A DNA stretch of 43,962 bases from Acidobacteriota bacterium (GCA_021828285.1 JAKASG010000019.1:1-43962), one strand, 5' to 3'. Counted from the stretch's first letter, positions 1-9,316 are shown. Translations and numbers: made by a program. The notes: a model not told the origin generated them from the sequence alone.

Positions 1-501
1 CTCGATAGCGAATTTCAGGGCGAGTATTTCTTCCTCGATCAGCCCGTCCACAAATTGAACCCGAAAAAGCGCGCCGAGCTGAATAAAAAATATATCGGCT
101 TCGTCTTCCAGCAATATCACCTGCTCGATGGTTTGACCGTCGCAGAAAACCTTGATATTCCGCTATCCTACCGTGACGTTCGCGCTTCCGAGCGGCAAGC
201 GCTCGTCGCGGACACGCTCGACCGCTTCCACATCGTGGGCAAAAAAGATCTTTTCCCCAGCCAGCTTTCGGGCGGCCAGCAGCAATTGGTCGCCGTCGCG
301 CGCGCCGTCATCGCCAGTCCCAAGCTGATTCTTGCCGATGAGCCGACGGGCAATCTGCACTCAAGCCAAGGCAAGGAAATCATGGAGCTCTTCAAAAAGC
401 TCAACGACGCAGGCGCCACCGTCGTTCAAGTCACGCATAACGAAACCTGGGCGGCTTACGGCAGTCGCGTCGTCAATCTCGAAGACGGATGGATCAAGTA
501 A
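1..501 (+). CDS. ABC transporter ATP-binding protein, MacB/LolD-like (5' end missing)
   Basis: The reading frame is open from base 1, so the gene begins before the window; the N-terminus with the Walker A motif is not visible. What remains is the C-terminal two thirds of an ABC ATPase: a Q-loop region ([10 protein letters not shown]), the signature [14 protein letters not shown], Walker [12 protein letters not shown] and the H-loop histidine in VTHN. The wording of the Q-loop and the DEPTGNL motif fit the MacB/LolD/FtsE class, which powers export or lipoprotein/macrolide extrusion rather than uptake. It sits 76 nt before a response regulator and kinase gene on the same strand, so transporter and two-component system probably form one unit. 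Substrate cannot be inferred. Confidence 0.9.
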   Translation, partial: LDSEFQGEYFFLDQPVHKLNPKKRAELNKKYIGFVFQQYHLLDGLTVAENLDIPLSYRDVRASERQALVADTLDRFHIVGKKDLFPSQLSGGQQQLVAVARAVIASPKLILADEPTGNLHSSQGKEIMELFKKLNDAGATVVQVTHNETWAAYGSRVVNLEDGWIK

Positions 502-577
502 GGTTGATTCATTGTCTGGGCCGGCCCGCGAGCGCCGACGGCCTTCTTTCGCGCTAAGATAGTAGAAGCTGCCAACG

Positions 578-1948
578 ATGAAAACCTCATCTCAGACAAA
601 GCCGCGAGTGTTGGTTGCCGACGATCAACCGGATGTTCTCGAAGCGCTGCGCCTTTTGTTCAAGGGTGAAGGCTACGAAGTCGAAACGGTGAATTCTCCG
701 GCGCGGCTGCGCGCGGCGCTCAATGCCAAAGATCCCGACCTTGTCCTGATGGATCTGAATTACGCTCGCGATACGACTTCCGGCCAGGAAGGCATGGATC
801 TTCTGGCGGAGATTCAGGCGGCGGATGGCGCCTTGCCCGTCGTGGTGATGACGGCCTGGGGAACGGTGGATCTCGCGGTCGAGGCGATGCGGCGCGGCGC
901 GCGCGACTTCATTCAGAAGCCGTGGGAGAACGCGCGGCTTCTCGCGACGGTTCGAACGCAGATGGAGCTGGGGCGAGCTTTGCGGCAGGAGCGGCGGCTT
1001 GAAGCGGAAAACCGGCTGTTGCGCGGCGAGCGCCAGCCGGTCTTCATCGCCGAATCATCCGCGATGAAGCCGGTTCTTGACCTGATCGCACGCACCGGCC
1101 CTTCGGATGCGAACGTCCTGATTACGGGCGAGCATGGAACGGGCAAGGAAGTGATTGCCCAGACTCTTCACAATGTTTCCGCTCGCGCCGCGAAGCCGCT
1201 GATCGCCGTGAACACCGGAGCGCTTTCCGAAGGCGTTTTTGAAAGTGAATTGTTCGGGCACGTCAAGGGCGCCTTTACCGACGCGAAGATGGATCGCGTC
1301 GGCCGCTTTGAACTGGCCGACGGCGGCACGCTTTTCCTCGATGAGATTGCCAACATTCCTCCCAAGCATCAGGCGACGCTGCTGCGCGTCATTGAGACGG
1401 GCGAGTTCGAGCGCGTCGGCTCATCGCGCACCCGCAAGGTGGACGCGCGGATCATTTCCGCGACCAACGCGGATCTCGCCGCCGAAGTCGCCGCCCGGCG
1501 CTTCCGCGAAGATTTGCTTTTCCGGCTCAACACGATTGAAATTCATTTGCCGCCCCTGCGCGAGCGTCGCGAGGACATTCTTCATCTGGCCATGCACTTT
1601 CTTCGGCTTTATGCCGAGCGGCATCGGCGCCGCGTGGAGGCGTTCGACCCGCCCGCGCTTGAATCGCTTCTCGAATACGCGTGGCCGGGAAACGTCCGTG
1701 AGCTTGAGCACACCGTCGAACGGGCCGTCTTGCTCGTGCGCGGTGAGACGATTCATTCGAGCGACCTGGGCTTGCGCATGGCGACGGACGGGCCGGCAAG
1801 GCTTGAAGCGATGAGCCTCGAGGAAGTCGAAGGCTTCCTCATTAAGAAAGCGCTCGCGCGGTACCAAGGCAACATCAGCGAAGCGGCAGAGGCATTGGGT
1901 CTGAGCCGCAGCGCGCTCTATCGCAGACTCGAAAAATATGGACGCTGA
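578..1948 (+). CDS. Sigma-54-dependent response regulator, NtrC family
   Basis: A 456-residue enhancer-binding protein with three domains. Residues 10-125 are a receiver with an acidic pair (DD15-16), phospho-acceptor Asp59 in [11 protein letters not shown] and Lys114. Residues 155-390 are the AAA+ domain with Walker A GEHGTGKE, Walker B GTLFLDEI and the sigma-54 contact loop at 231-236, which reads GAFTDA instead of GAFTGA. The C-terminus is a Fis-type helix-turn-helix ([19 protein letters not shown]). It should activate sigma-54 promoters after phosphorylation by the kinase encoded just downstream. The position behind an ABC export ATPase suggests it controls that transporter operon. One sigma-54-like promoter is seen elsewhere in the window (20393-20408), but nothing links it specifically to this regulator. 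Confidence 0.95.
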   Translation: MKTSSQTKPRVLVADDQPDVLEALRLLFKGEGYEVETVNSPARLRAALNAKDPDLVLMDLNYARDTTSGQEGMDLLAEIQAADGALPVVVMTAWGTVDLAVEAMRRGARDFIQKPWENARLLATVRTQMELGRALRQERRLEAENRLLRGERQPVFIAESSAMKPVLDLIARTGPSDANVLITGEHGTGKEVIAQTLHNVSARAAKPLIAVNTGALSEGVFESELFGHVKGAFTDAKMDRVGRFELADGGTLFLDEIANIPPKHQATLLRVIETGEFERVGSSRTRKVDARIISATNADLAAEVAARRFREDLLFRLNTIEIHLPPLRERREDILHLAMHFLRLYAERHRRRVEAFDPPALESLLEYAWPGNVRELEHTVERAVLLVRGETIHSSDLGLRMATDGPARLEAMSLEEVEGFLIKKALARYQGNISEAAEALGLSRSALYRRLEKYGR

Positions 1949-1989
1949 CCGAGCCCATTCCGCGCTCGAGAACGCTCCGAGGTGAACAC

Positions 1990-3378
1990 TTGGCTGAGCG
2001 GCCGAACCGTCCCCGGGCTCTCGATGCGCGGATGATGCTCCTGGCGCTTGCGGGAGGGCTGCCCGCCGTGGCCGTTGCGATGGTGCTTTTATGGACGCGC
2101 GTCGCGAGCGCGGAGGCGAGGTGGACGCTCACGCTCGTGATTGTCCTTTGCTGGGTCGGGTTTTCTCTGGCGCTGCGGTCGCGGCTCATTTTCGTTCTCA
2201 ATACCCTCTCGAATCTTCTCGGCGCGATGCGGGACGGCGATTTCTCCCTGCGCGCGCGCGGCGCACGCCCGGGCGACGCGATGGGTGAAGTGCTGCGCGA
2301 AGCGAACGCGCTCGGCGATACGCTGCGCGAGCAGCGGCTGGGCGCGGAAGAAGCGGCGGCGCTGCTCGCGAAGGTGATGGAAGAAATGGACGTCGCCATT
2401 TTCGCCTTCGACAGCCGCGCTCGGCTGCGCCTGGTGAACCGGGCGGGAGAGAAATTGCTCGGCCGCGCGGCCGCGGAATTGCACGAAAAAACGGCGGGCG
2501 AACTGATGCTTGCAGATTATCTCGAGGGCGAAACCGAGCGGATTGTGGAACGGGCTTTCCCCGGCCGGCCGCAGGCGGGGCGCTGGGAAGTGCGCCGTGG
2601 TGTTTTTCGCGAGCGAGGTCTGCGGCACACGCTGCTCGTCATCGCCGATCTCAGCCGCCCTCTCCGCGAAGAAGAGCGCCAAGCCTGGCAGCGCATCGTC
2701 CGCGTGCTCGGCCACGAACTGAACAATTCGCTTGCGCCCATCAAATCCATGGCGGGAACGCTCCAGGGAATTCTGGCGCGCGAAAATGAGGCCCCGGAAT
2801 GGCGCGAAGATTTGAGGCGGGGCTTGGGCGTGATCTCCGGCCGGGCGGAAAGCCTGGCACGATTTATGGAAGCTTACGCGAAGCTCGCGCGACTGCCGCA
2901 GCCGCGGATCACGTCCGTGAATCTGGGCGCGCTGATCCGGCGCGTCGCGAGCCTTGAAACACGCATCCGCGCGCGGGTCGCAGGAGGACCGGAAATTGTG
3001 ATTCAAGCGGACGCCGACCAGCTCGAACAGCTTCTGATCAACCTGGTGCGCAATGCGGCGGATGCGGCGCTCGAAACCGGCGGCGCCGTCGAAATCCGCT
3101 GGGCGGAGAACCACCGCGCGGTTGAAATCGAGATCGCGGATGAAGGCCCGGGCCTTCCGAACACTGCGAACTTGTTCGTCCCTTTCTTTACGACCAAGCC
3201 CGGCGGCACGGGCATCGGTCTCGCCCTGAGCCGCCAAATTGCCGAGTCGCATGGCGGTGCGCTCACGCTTGAAAACCGCCGCGCCGGCCCCGGCTGCCTC
3301 GCCACCCTCCGCCTGCCTCTTTCCGCCAACGGTGAGCAGCTTCGCGCGGCGGCGCCGCGACTATTGGACCGCGAATGA
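1990..3378 (+). CDS. Membrane histidine kinase, NtrY-like, partner of the upstream regulator
   Basis: A 462-residue sensor kinase starting at TTG, chosen because GAGGTGA lies just upstream. Two hydrophobic segments (about 15-36 and 45-70) span the inner membrane with almost no periplasmic loop, so sensing is probably intramembrane or cytoplasmic. A HAMP-like linker (70-120) is followed by a PAS-like domain (125-220), the HisKA box with His242 in VLGHELNNSLAPIKS, and a HATPase with N box NLVRNAADAA, DEGPGL and GGTGIGLAL. The GHELNNSLAPI box is typical of NtrY-type kinases that pair with NtrC regulators, and the regulator gene ends 41 nt upstream. Its 3' end overlaps the convergent gene 3361-4704 by 18 nt. 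Confidence 0.93.
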   Translation: MAERPNRPRALDARMMLLALAGGLPAVAVAMVLLWTRVASAEARWTLTLVIVLCWVGFSLALRSRLIFVLNTLSNLLGAMRDGDFSLRARGARPGDAMGEVLREANALGDTLREQRLGAEEAAALLAKVMEEMDVAIFAFDSRARLRLVNRAGEKLLGRAAAELHEKTAGELMLADYLEGETERIVERAFPGRPQAGRWEVRRGVFRERGLRHTLLVIADLSRPLREEERQAWQRIVRVLGHELNNSLAPIKSMAGTLQGILARENEAPEWREDLRRGLGVISGRAESLARFMEAYAKLARLPQPRITSVNLGALIRRVASLETRIRARVAGGPEIVIQADADQLEQLLINLVRNAADAALETGGAVEIRWAENHRAVEIEIADEGPGLPNTANLFVPFFTTKPGGTGIGLALSRQIAESHGGALTLENRRAGPGCLATLRLPLSANGEQLRAAAPRLLDRE

Positions 3379-4704
3379 CGCTGATTCGATGCCCACGTTG
3401 TTGTGGTTATCGAACGCGTAAACGTAGATTTTCCAGACCCCTGCCGTTTTCGGAGCGGTGACGGAGAAGGTATCCGGGCCGGTTTGCGTAAACGTAGCGT
3501 TGCTGAGGCTGGAGCTTCCGTTGATGTACATTTCGTTCAACATGATGTTGTACGTCATCGGATCCCCTTCGGGATCGGTGAAGTCAGCCGTCACCGTAAA
3601 AGCCGCGCCCGGCGCGATGCCCGACGTCTGGCTGAGCGTCATGCTCTGGATCACCGGCGGTTGATTGGCCGTCGGCGGAACGCCCGTATACATCTGCTGG
3701 ATCGAATAGTAGGAGAGTCGCTTCGTCATCGCGCTGCTGTATTCCGTGTTGAACCACACACCACTGAAATCGTTCGTATTCCCGTAAATGAATGCGGTGC
3801 CTCCAAGCGACACGCCGGCGGCGCCGTTTCCATTCGAGCCGCTGATGCAAGCCCAGGCGTTCGGATAAGCCTGAGCTTTTTGGACGTCCGTCGGCTCGAG
3901 CGGGACTCCGTTTTCGTCATTGGGGACCTCCCACGAACCGGACGGCCCGAATTCGGTCAGGATATACGGCTTTGTATAGGGGACGCCGTTGCCCGTCGGC
4001 CCCGCTTGCCAGGAACCTTGCACCGTGCAAACGCCGCCGTATTGGTTCACGGCCAGCAGGTCGAGGTCCGGCGAATACGTCGCGTAATAGGGCCACGCTC
4101 CGGTCCATGCGTCCGTTGAGGTTGTCGGGTGATTGGGGTCGGCGGCGTGGATGGCTTGGGAAATCTGGTTCACGTACTGCGCATAGCAGACGCGGTCATT
4201 CTGCAGGGTCGTGCCGGAAAAATAATTCTGCGCCTGCAGGATCACCTCGTTGCCGATATCCCACATCAGTACGCCAGGGTCGGCTTTGTATTGGTTGACG
4301 TAGCCGACGATGCTGTTCAGTGTTTTGCCCAAAGTGCGGTCCGTACAATAATTGACGTTTTGATTGAGCCAGAATCCCATCACCACGCGCATGTTGTTTT
4401 GATCCACCGCCGTCAGCAATTTGGCTGTGTCGGAGCTGGTGCCCCAGGTGCGGGTCGTGTTCGCGCCCGTTGCGGCCAAATCGGCGACGTAGGCGTTGAT
4501 CTGGCTTTGAGTATTGGTGCTGAGCGACGGGCCGAAGTCCAGCCCTTTGATGTAATCAGGCTGGCCGTTCACGTTGAGTTGCCAGTTTCCCTGAGTTCCT
4601 GTGACGGTGACGACGCTCTGCGCCATCAGCGGAGCCCCCAGGCACACGTCTAAAAGGAAAGCTGCGAAACAGGCGAGCACTGCTTTCGACCTTCGATGTT
4701 GCAT
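3361..4704 (-). CDS. Secreted glycoside-hydrolase-like protein with C-terminal Ig-like domain
   Basis: A 447-residue protein with a signal peptide (about 1-29, ending APLMAQ). Residues 35-340 look like a TIM-barrel glycosidase of clan A type (GH2/GH5-like): WDIGNEV places a candidate acid/base at Glu153 and ILTEFGPSG a candidate nucleophile at Glu251, after beta-strands 4 and 7. Residues 349-447 form an Ig/PKD-like domain (DPEGDPMTY), which often acts as a spacer or sugar-binding module. The enzyme is presumably exported and acts on a polysaccharide; the substrate is unknown. A strong ribosome site (GGAGGAGG) precedes the ATG. It is transcribed alone, from the promoter at 4779-4807. Confidence 0.75.
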   Translation of the reverse strand: MQHRRSKAVLACFAAFLLDVCLGAPLMAQSVVTVTGTQGNWQLNVNGQPDYIKGLDFGPSLSTNTQSQINAYVADLAATGANTTRTWGTSSDTAKLLTAVDQNNMRVVMGFWLNQNVNYCTDRTLGKTLNSIVGYVNQYKADPGVLMWDIGNEVILQAQNYFSGTTLQNDRVCYAQYVNQISQAIHAADPNHPTTSTDAWTGAWPYYATYSPDLDLLAVNQYGGVCTVQGSWQAGPTGNGVPYTKPYILTEFGPSGSWEVPNDENGVPLEPTDVQKAQAYPNAWACISGSNGNGAAGVSLGGTAFIYGNTNDFSGVWFNTEYSSAMTKRLSYYSIQQMYTGVPPTANQPPVIQSMTLSQTSGIAPGAAFTVTADFTDPEGDPMTYNIMLNEMYINGSSSLSNATFTQTGPDTFSVTAPKTAGVWKIYVYAFDNHNNVGIESASFAVQ

Positions 4705-5029
4705 TTTGGTGTACCTCCTCCAGTGGCTTGTTAATTCAGATTCCTTGGATCCGGACTTTCTGTACTGGCCAGGCGCGCAATATACTCCATGTGGCGTAGT
4801 AATACAATAGTTAAGTAACTGCCTAATTTCTGGAGCTTTTCAGCCGCGACGACGCCTGCTGTACGAGGCGATTCAGCCGGAGATAAGCATCTTTCGTCTC
4901 CCGATGAATTCCAAGGACCTAAAAAGGCGGATTTACGAATTCTGCCGCCTGGGCGAAATGCCTCCCGCGCGAGTGAATCCGGTGGTATGATTTCTGGTCA
5001 TCAATGGATTGGCTACCTGGAGATAAACC
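4705..5029. other. Divergent intergenic region with promoters for 3361-4704 and 5030-6616
   Basis: This 325-bp stretch separates two divergent genes for secreted hydrolases. It is less GC-rich than its surroundings near 4720-4830. It contains the minus-strand promoter given separately. On the plus strand there is an extended -10 candidate (TGG followed by TATGAT, 4983-4991) about 40 nt before the esterase start, with no convincing -35. No open reading frame with coding character was seen. Confidence 0.5.
4779..4807 (-). promoter_or_regulatory. Sigma-70-type promoter for the glycosidase-like gene
   Basis: Read on the minus strand, a -35 element TTGTAT (4802-4807) is followed by exactly 17 nt and a -10 element TATATT (4779-4784). 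Transcription would start near 4771, leaving a leader of about 65 nt that includes the GGAGGAGG ribosome site before the ATG at 4704. Confidence 0.55.
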
Positions 5030-6616
5030 GTGAAACTTTTGCGTCCGTTCATCCTTGCAGTGTGCGTAGTAGCGTTATCCGCAGGTTCGAGCGCCGCGGC
5101 GCCGAATTCATCTTCCCCCATCGTTCGAATTCACTCCGGCCGCGTGCGCGGGATCTCCCGCGGCGGGCTGATGATTTTCAAGGGCATTCCTTACGCCCGG
5201 CCGCCGGTCGGCAAGTTGCGATGGGAGCCGCCCAAGCCTGCCAAGCGGTGGAGAGGCGTTCATTCCGCCACGGCCTACGGCAACGATTGCATGCAACTGC
5301 CTTTCCCGCATGATGCTGCGCCGCTCCGCACCACCCCGAGCGAGGATTGCCTTTATCTGAACGTTTGGGCGCCGCGCCATGCGAGCGCGCCTTTGCCCGT
5401 CATCGTTTGGATTTATGGCGGCGGTTTTGTCAACGGCGGCAGCTCGCCGGCCGTTTATAGCGGCGCCAATTTCGCCCGCGATGGACTCGTCTTCGTCAGC
5501 TTTAATTACCGGCTTGGCCGTTTCGGATTTTTCGCTTTTCCCGCTCTCATCAAAAAAGGCGGCCTCGTCGGCAATTACGCCTTCATGGATCAGATTGCCG
5601 CGCTCAAGTGGGTTCGGCGGAACATCAGCGCCTTCGGCGGCGATCCGCACGAGGTCACGATTTTCGGCGAATCGGCGGGCGGAATGTCCGTCAATCTGCT
5701 GCTCACTTCACCGCTCGCCCACGGCTTGTTCGAGCGCGCGATGATTGAGTCGGGCGGCGGTCGGGACAATCTTCTCGCGCCTCCTCCGCTCGATCATGCC
5801 GGCCCGCACGGCCAGCGCTCCGCCGTCGAGGACGGCATCGCCTTCGCGAAGGCGATGGGCATTCATGGCACGGGCGCCAAAGCGCTCGCCGCTCTTCGCC
5901 GCCTGCCCGCCAAACAAATCGTCAACGGCATCAACATGGCGACGATGTTCCAGCAGCGCAAGATTTATTCCGGCCCGATGCTGGACGGCAAGATTATGGT
6001 CGAGCCTTCGGACGCCGTCTTCGAGGCCGGCAAGCAAACGAAAGTTCCGGTTGTGGTCGGAGCGAACAGCGCCGACCTCGGATTCTCGCTGGCTACGACA
6101 TTCGCCCAGCTCTTCAAGCCGTTCGGCGCGCGTGCGGACGAAGCGCGCAAGGTCTTCGACCCTTCGAATACGGGAACGGTCAGGGCCGTCGGCGCGGAAA
6201 TCGGCGCGGCGCACATGATGATCGAGCCCGCGCGCTTTGTCGCCCGCGAAGTCGCCACGGCCGGCGACGCGTCTTATGAATACCGTTTTTCCTACGTTGC
6301 CTCGGCCATTCGCAGCAGGTATCCGGGCGCGCCGCACTCTTCGGAAATACCCTACGTCTTCGATACCCTCCCGAAATCCATGTGGTCGGATTACGGCAAA
6401 GGAATCACGCAGCAGGACCTGGCGATCGCTCACGACATGCATGCCTATTGGGTCAACTTTGCGAAGACCGGTGATCCGAACGGCCCCGGCCTTCCTCATT
6501 GGTCGAAGATGACGCCCGAGGGCAACGAGCTCATGAACTTCACCTTCGACGGCCCGAAGGGTGAAACAGACCCCTGGAAAACGCGGCTCGATCTGATCGA
6601 GCCCAGCCAGCCTTAG
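5030..6616 (+). CDS. Secreted type-B carboxylesterase
   Basis: A 528-residue alpha/beta-hydrolase with a signal peptide (1-24, ending SAAAP), starting at GTG with GGAGA upstream. It shows the full type-B carboxylesterase pattern: N-terminal block KGIPYARPPVGKLRW, EDCLYLNVWAP, oxyanion hole GGGF (130-133), nucleophile elbow GESAGG with Ser215, and catalytic His436 in PHSSEIPYVF. The acidic member of the triad, normally Glu in a G(T/A)NxDEG motif, is Asp349 here (GANSADLGF). Expected role: hydrolysis of carboxylic esters in the periplasm or outside the cell. Length is normal for the para-nitrobenzyl esterase group. Natural substrate unknown. Confidence 0.92.
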   Translation: MKLLRPFILAVCVVALSAGSSAAAPNSSSPIVRIHSGRVRGISRGGLMIFKGIPYARPPVGKLRWEPPKPAKRWRGVHSATAYGNDCMQLPFPHDAAPLRTTPSEDCLYLNVWAPRHASAPLPVIVWIYGGGFVNGGSSPAVYSGANFARDGLVFVSFNYRLGRFGFFAFPALIKKGGLVGNYAFMDQIAALKWVRRNISAFGGDPHEVTIFGESAGGMSVNLLLTSPLAHGLFERAMIESGGGRDNLLAPPPLDHAGPHGQRSAVEDGIAFAKAMGIHGTGAKALAALRRLPAKQIVNGINMATMFQQRKIYSGPMLDGKIMVEPSDAVFEAGKQTKVPVVVGANSADLGFSLATTFAQLFKPFGARADEARKVFDPSNTGTVRAVGAEIGAAHMMIEPARFVAREVATAGDASYEYRFSYVASAIRSRYPGAPHSSEIPYVFDTLPKSMWSDYGKGITQQDLAIAHDMHAYWVNFAKTGDPNGPGLPHWSKMTPEGNELMNFTFDGPKGETDPWKTRLDLIEPSQP

Positions 6617-6667
6617 AATCTCGCGGCCCGGGTCGGCATCAGCTCGCGCCGGTTCACAAATCAGCTT

Positions 6668-6676
6668 TGGTATAAT
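6668..6676 (+). promoter_or_regulatory. Extended -10 promoter placing the start site at the ATG
   Basis: TGG directly precedes a perfect TATAAT (6671-6676). Exactly 7 nt (6677-6683) separate it from the ATG at 6684, so transcription should begin at or next to the start codon and the mRNA would be leaderless. No convincing -35 was seen, which an extended -10 can tolerate. Confidence 0.6.
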
Positions 6677-6683
6677 CCTGCAC

Positions 6684-7934
6684 ATGGGTCACGAAAGAAT
6701 CCGCCAACTCCTGGTGGACACATTTCCGTCGCCGGAAGCGGCCGGGCGCACGTCCGTCCCCGAAGGCAAGAAGGGACCGTACTTGAGGATCCATTGCTTT
6801 TCCGTCTTCGTGCGGGACATGGAGCGAAGCCTGGACTTCTATCTGAACCGCCTCGGCTTCCGTGAGCTTTCCGATTCGACCGAAGAAATGTCTCGATGCG
6901 TCACGGTCGCTCCGCCCGACGGAACCGCAATCCTCGCTCTCGTCGCGCCGACGCCGGAATCCGATGAATACGCGCTTATTGGCAAATGCCGGTTCACCGT
7001 TCTCGTGACCGACGATGTGGTTGCAAAATTTGATGAATGGAGCGCGCGCGGAGTCTGGTTTCCTCATCCGCCGCTGCGCGAGTCATGGGGCGGCGTTGTG
7101 ACGGGTTTCGTGGATTTGGATGGGAACCGTTTTACGCTGGTCGGGTTCGACCCCGCGAACGAAGAAATCGGCGCGCACCGCACCGCCGCGCACGAGCTTG
7201 AATATGCCCGCGACGTTCAGGCCAAGTTGTTTCCGCAAATCATGCCGCCCGTTAAGACCCTGGACTACGCGGGCGCGTGTCTGCCGGCGCGCCATGTGGG
7301 CGGCGACTATTATGATTTCCTCGACCTCGGCCGCGGCCGGATCGGCCTGGTCCTTGCGGACATCTGCGGCAAGGGAATCGCGGCGGCGCTGATGATGTCG
7401 AACCTTCAAGCGCACGTTCGCAATCTCTGCGAAAGTTACTCGAGCCGCCCCTTCGTGCCCCTCGCCGCGCCGCAGCCGCAACGATTTCTCGAAACCGTCA
7501 ATCGCCTGTTCTTTGGAACGACAGCGGCGGAAGCTTATGCCACGCTCATCTTCGTCGAATATGACGATGCCGAGCGCCGCCTGCGCTACGCCAACTGCGG
7601 GCATCTCGCCGCCTTGCTTTTCCGCAGCGATGGCGCCGTCGAGCGCCTCCCTTCGACTTGTGGCGTGCTCGGCTTATTCAAGAATTGGGAGTGCGTTGCG
7701 GGCGAGCGCCAGGTCCTTCCCGGCGATACGCTCTGCCTTTATACCGACGGCGTCACCGAGTCTTTCGACGACACGGGCGGCGAATTCGGCGAAGACCGCC
7801 TCATTGCCTCACTGCGCCGACATCGCCCCGCGCCCGCCGAAGCCATCGTTCAATCTGCGATCGAAGAAGTTCAATCCTTCAGCGCCCGCGAGCGGCACGA
7901 TGACATCACGCTCATCGTTGCAAAATGCCGCTGA
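6684..7934 (+). CDS. VOC-domain / SpoIIE-type PP2C phosphatase fusion
   Basis: A 416-residue two-domain protein. Residues about 30-160 form a vicinal-oxygen-chelate (glyoxalase/bleomycin-resistance) fold: IHCFSVFVRDMERSLDFYLNRLGF at its start and GFVDLDGNRFTLVGF at its end. Residues about 170-416 are an RsbU/SpoIIE PP2C-type serine phosphatase: RDVQAKLFPQ, the metal-binding GGDYYDF, DICGKGIAAALMM, LRYANCGHLAALLF, LYTDGVTES and HDDITLIV. Such phosphatases usually dephosphorylate anti-anti-sigma factors to start a partner-switching stress response. Here the usual sensory domain (PAS, GAF, receiver) is replaced by a VOC fold that could bind a small molecule. No anti-sigma or STAS gene is next to it. 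The start sits 7 nt after a perfect -10 box. Confidence 0.88.
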   Translation: MGHERIRQLLVDTFPSPEAAGRTSVPEGKKGPYLRIHCFSVFVRDMERSLDFYLNRLGFRELSDSTEEMSRCVTVAPPDGTAILALVAPTPESDEYALIGKCRFTVLVTDDVVAKFDEWSARGVWFPHPPLRESWGGVVTGFVDLDGNRFTLVGFDPANEEIGAHRTAAHELEYARDVQAKLFPQIMPPVKTLDYAGACLPARHVGGDYYDFLDLGRGRIGLVLADICGKGIAAALMMSNLQAHVRNLCESYSSRPFVPLAAPQPQRFLETVNRLFFGTTAAEAYATLIFVEYDDAERRLRYANCGHLAALLFRSDGAVERLPSTCGVLGLFKNWECVAGERQVLPGDTLCLYTDGVTESFDDTGGEFGEDRLIASLRRHRPAPAEAIVQSAIEEVQSFSARERHDDITLIVAKCR

Positions 7935-8089
7935 CCGTCCGGGTTGGATAACTACGGCCAACGCCTTCCCGTCGGCGAGCTCTTCACCGCGAGACTGGGC
8001 CCACGATCAATCGCGAACCAATGGGCCGTGGCGACCCCCTCGTTCCATAATGAAGTCTGAGTCTGCTACATTGTTGACGGAGCCGGAGA

Positions 8090-9274
8090 ATGGCCAAGAC
8101 TCGCCTCTTGATGGTTGCGGGCGAACGGTCGGGCGACCTTTACGGCGCGGCGCTTGCGCGGGCGCTCAAGGCGCGCCTCGGCGACGTCGAAATTTTCGGC
8201 TGCGGCGGTGAAGCCATGCGCGCGGCGGGCGTCGAGACGCTTGTGGACTCGCACTCAATTGCGGTTGCCGGCATTGTTGAAGTGCTGCCCGGCCTCGCTC
8301 GGATTTACCGGGCGTATCGCCTGTTGGTTCGGGAAGGCGCGCGCTGCCCGCCTGCGCTCGCCATCCTCATTGATTTTCCCGATTTCAATCTGCGCCTCGC
8401 CCGCGCCCTGAAGCGCAAAAACATTCCTATCGTCTATTTTGTGAGCCCGCAAATCTGGGCGTGGCGCAAAGGGCGGATCAAGCCGATGAAGCGCGTGGTC
8501 AGCCGGATGTTGTGCCTCTTCGATTTCGAGCGGGAGTTTTACCGCGCCGCGGGCGTTCCGGTCGAATGGGTCGGGCATCCGCTTGTGGACAGGGTGAAGC
8601 CGCAGCTTTCGCGCGCCGAATTTTTCGCGCGCGCGGGGCTCGATCCGCAAAAGGAAACCGTCGCGCTGCTTCCGGGCAGCCGGCGAGGGGAAGTCTCGCG
8701 CATCCTGCCGGCCGCGCTCCGCGCCGCCGCGCGCATCGCCGCCGAGCGTCCCGTCCAGTTCGCGCTAGCCCTTGCGCCCACGATTGATCTTGAATGGATC
8801 GACCGAATTCTTGCCAAAAGGCTTCACGGCTCCGCCACAGTTCGCACGCTGCGGGATCTCACGGGCGACGTTTTGGCGCATTGTGATGCGGCGATCGTGG
8901 CGAGCGGCACCGCGACGCTTGAAGCCGCGCTCGCCGGTTGCCCGATGGTTGTCGTCTATCGCGTCTCGCCCGTGACCTGGTGGGTCGGAAAATTGCTGGT
9001 CCGCGTCCCGCACTATTCCATGGTCAACCTTCTCGCCGGCCGCGCGGTCGTGCCGGAGCTGATGCAACGCGAGTGTTCGCCCCGCACGATCTCGGATCGA
9101 ACTCTCTCGCTTCTTCGCAGCCGCGAGGCCCGCGAAACGATGAAAACCGAGCTGCGTAACATTCGTGCGCGGCTTGGCCCTCCGGGCGCTGCGGAGCGCG
9201 CCGCCGACGCGATCGCGCGCTTCCTGCCCGCCCCGGCGGGGCATCCAATCGCCGAGCGAGTCGCATCTCCATGA
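8090..9274 (+). CDS. lpxB: Lipid-A-disaccharide synthase
   Basis: A 394-residue GT-B glycosyltransferase, the usual LpxB length. It joins UDP-2,3-diacylglucosamine and lipid X into the lipid A disaccharide at the inner membrane. Family marks: N-terminal GERSGDLYGAALARAL (GEASGD in most homologues), FGCGGEAMRAAG, IDFPDFNLRLA, YFVSPQIWAWRKGRI, EWVGHPLVD, LLPGSRRGEV, and the C-terminal nucleotide-binding stretch ASGTATLEAAL...PMVVVYR. The ATG is preceded by GGAGCCGGAG. The gene shows that the organism makes lipid A and so has an outer membrane. No other lpx gene flanks it here. Confidence 0.96.
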   Translation: MAKTRLLMVAGERSGDLYGAALARALKARLGDVEIFGCGGEAMRAAGVETLVDSHSIAVAGIVEVLPGLARIYRAYRLLVREGARCPPALAILIDFPDFNLRLARALKRKNIPIVYFVSPQIWAWRKGRIKPMKRVVSRMLCLFDFEREFYRAAGVPVEWVGHPLVDRVKPQLSRAEFFARAGLDPQKETVALLPGSRRGEVSRILPAALRAAARIAAERPVQFALALAPTIDLEWIDRILAKRLHGSATVRTLRDLTGDVLAHCDAAIVASGTATLEAALAGCPMVVVYRVSPVTWWVGKLLVRVPHYSMVNLLAGRAVVPELMQRECSPRTISDRTLSLLRSREARETMKTELRNIRARLGPPGAAERAADAIARFLPAPAGHPIAERVASP

Positions 9275-9310
9275 ATGAAGCCTTCTCGAGGCGGCTGGAT
9301 ATCCAGGCGG

Positions 9311-9316
9311 TATAAT
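9311..9316 (+). promoter_or_regulatory. -10 box before the M1-like gene
   Basis: A perfect TATAAT stands 5 nt before an in-frame ATG at 9322. Transcription would start near 9323-9324, inside that codon, so the ATG at 9322 is unlikely to be used. This supports the downstream ATG at 9394, which has GAGGTG 6 nt before it. Confidence 0.45.
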
